The notes beneath the pieces are model-generated. The model worked only from the letters and a program-made list of their open reading frames with translations. It was not told the origin of the DNA and did no database searches. The translations under genes and the position numbers were made by a program. 64,000 nt of DNA from JACCZX01 sp963829995 (lineage in GTDB: Bacteria > Pseudomonadota > Gammaproteobacteria > Burkholderiales > Burkholderiaceae_F): contig CAWHKW010000009.1 of the NCBI GenBank assembly GCA_963829995.1, positions 1 to 64,000 on the forward strand, in the 5' to 3' direction. Positions 63,568 to 64,000 of this stretch are shown here, in pieces. Position 1 is the first letter of the stretch. Each line of letters opens with the position of its first letter.

Positions 63568-64000
63568 CTAGTGCAAGCCGCCGGTGGCCACACCGGCAAT
63601 CAATACACCGAGCAAGACGAGTCCGACTTCGGGCAAGGACTTCGCGAGCGAAGAGCGCCGCATCATCTCGGGCAGGAGATCCGACAATGCGATGTAAACG
63701 AAGCTGGCTGCCGCCACCGCCAGTGCGTACGGCAACAGCGATTCCATCGTTTCGAGCACAAAGTAGCCGATCACGCCACCCACCACCGCCGACAATCCCG
63801 ATATCAGGTTGAACATGAACGCCCGCCGCCGCGTAAAGCCCGCGTTCAGCAAAATCATGAAGTCGCCTATTTCGTGCGGGATCTCGTGCGCCATCACGGC
63901 CAGCGTCGCAACCACTCCAAGGCGCGTGTCGACGAGAAAAGCACTTGCGATCACGACCCCATCAGCGAAATTGTGAAACGCATCGCCGACCAGAATCGGC
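63568..64000 (-). CDS. ZIP-family metal transporter, 5' part cut by window edge
   Basis: The visible part encodes the C-terminal half of a ZIP permease: AFHNFADGVVIASAF with the HNFxDG metal-site motif, then VMAHEIPHEIGDFMILLNAG with the HEIPHE motif, and three further membrane segments ending GVLIAGVATGGLH. The frame is open through position 64000, so the N-terminal half lies beyond the window. ZIP proteins import zinc, iron or manganese. It converges with the sulfurtransferase gene, leaving four bases. Confidence 0.93.
   Translation of the reverse strand, partial: PILVGDAFHNFADGVVIASAFLVDTRLGVVATLAVMAHEIPHEIGDFMILLNAGFTRRRAFMFNLISGLSAVVGGVIGYFVLETMESLLPYALAVAAASFVYIALSDLLPEMMRRSSLAKSLPEVGLVLLGVLIAGVATGGLH

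Overview
The window reads as a chromosomal segment of a GC-rich betaproteobacterium (Burkholderiales or a close relative). The evidence is gene order: grpE-dnaK-dnaJ next to hemH, hrcA, nadK and recN; recG directly followed by oxyR; ilvE overlapping a small CHCC zinc-finger gene; and xseB-ispA-dxs. No rRNA, tRNA, insertion sequence, integrase or CRISPR array was recognised. Most of the window is core housekeeping sequence.

Layout. 0-10.7 kb: heat-shock chaperones under a good sigma-32-type promoter, ferrochelatase, a DUF6502-like protein, HrcA, NAD kinase and RecN, with two large palindromic elements between the DUF6502-like gene and hrcA. 10.7-22.1 kb: ornithine cyclodeaminase family protein, MoaC, a BepA-like periplasmic M48 protease, a TrxR-like ferredoxin/flavodoxin reductase, small conserved proteins, a YheT-like hydrolase, IlvE, the AzlCD exporter and GlnE. 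22.3-34 kb: YhdP/AsmA-like protein, a nitrilase-family amidase, TldD, a lipoprotein, a cupin, phospholipid synthesis genes, a DAHP synthase gene preceded by a Phe/Tyr-rich leader peptide and terminator, and a three-gene SPFH / small membrane protein / ribbon-helix-helix operon behind a palindrome. 34-38.9 kb: SDR oxidoreductase, exported M3 peptidase, cobalamin adenosyltransferase and a GlcD-like FAD oxidase.

38.9-48.6 kb looks accessory. It holds a cNMP-binding patatin lipase, a SulP transporter with STAS and cNMP-binding domains, an unrecognised exported protein, a class III adenylate cyclase/AAA/TPR protein and a CpdA-like phosphodiesterase overlapping the cyclase start. Enzymes that could make, break and sense a cyclic nucleotide therefore sit together. 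48.7-57.7 kb: glycolate oxidase glcDEF, Dps, OxyR, RecG, RidA and MurB. 57.7-64 kb: YajQ, an unknown protein, a glutamine amidotransferase-like protein, the isoprenoid genes dxs/ispA with xseB, a sulfurtransferase, and the 3' part of a ZIP metal transporter cut by the window edge.

Three genes within 44.3-54.1 kb (the exported protein, the cyclase and oxyR) are each broken by a single extra base. This may be real decay or consensus error. The most interesting regulatory signals are the aroG attenuator and the paired palindromic elements, whose stems differ by compensatory changes. All function calls come from motif recognition; no database search was run.
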